NCBI GenBank assembly: GCA_900544525.1
Contig: UQVN01000200.1
Coordinates: 1-6,422 of the forward strand
Reading direction: 5' to 3'
Origin: an uncultured Eubacteriales bacterium
Lineage (GTDB): Bacteria; Bacillota; Clostridia; Lachnospirales; Lachnospiraceae
DNA: 6,422 nucleotides
This document shows positions 6,351-6,422 of this stretch, in pieces (position 1 is the stretch's first letter; every line of letters starts with the position of its first letter). Made by a program: the position numbers and the translations under genes. The notes under the pieces were generated by a model. The model was not told where the DNA came from. It made no database searches and worked only from the letters and a program-made list of their open reading frames with translations.

Positions 6351-6422
6351 ATTTCTTTTAAATAAGATAAAAATAGATAAAAAACAATAGAAAATATTTT
6401 TTATAAATAAAAATATGAAATA
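6351..6422 (-). promoter_or_regulatory. A/T-tract region upstream of the catalase promoter (possible UP element)
   Basis: The stretch directly upstream of the -35 box is nearly all A and T, with repeated A and T tracts. This is the composition of UP elements bound by the RNA polymerase alpha C-terminal domain. No gene is visible here. The role is inferred from position and composition only. Confidence 0.3.

Overview
The window is AT-rich, low-GC bacterial DNA with strong AGGAGG-type ribosome binding sites. It fits a fermentative Gram-positive anaerobe of the Clostridia best. Fusobacteriota, which share the base composition and this kind of acid fermentation, cannot be excluded. No rRNA, tRNA, CRISPR array, integrase or transposase gene is visible.

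Left half (about 1-3570, plus strand): three closely spaced genes look like one operon. They encode a MaoC/PhaJ-type enoyl-CoA hydratase (129-545), a fused two-domain short-chain acyl-CoA transferase of the YdiF/Pct type (565-2127) and a GntP-family carboxylate permease (2182-3462). A strong hairpin terminator closes the unit at 3521-3568. Read together, the genes could import a short hydroxy acid, activate it with CoA taken from an acyl-CoA, and dehydrate it to an enoyl-CoA. The best-fitting substrate is (R)-3-hydroxybutyrate going to crotonyl-CoA. The substrate is inferred, but the family assignments are solid.

Middle (3578-4573): a minus-strand gene encodes an uncharacterised, very hydrophobic protein of 222 residues with about seven membrane segments. 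It converges on the operon and shares its terminator. Upstream lies a gene-free stretch with a candidate promoter for this gene and a 106-bp imperfect palindrome (4413-4518). The palindrome is either a MITE or IS remnant, or a long terminator hairpin.

Right half (4574-6422, minus strand): a complete monofunctional haem catalase (503 residues) with all key haem-pocket residues. It starts at 6085 behind a strong ribosome binding site. A near-consensus promoter at 6322-6350 implies an unusually long leader of about 230 nt that contains possible alternative hairpins. The catalase gives hydrogen-peroxide protection and has no evident metabolic tie to the acid-utilisation operon.

The clearest candidate for a little-described system is the three-gene operon. 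The catalase leader, the foldback element and the unknown membrane protein are secondary points of interest.
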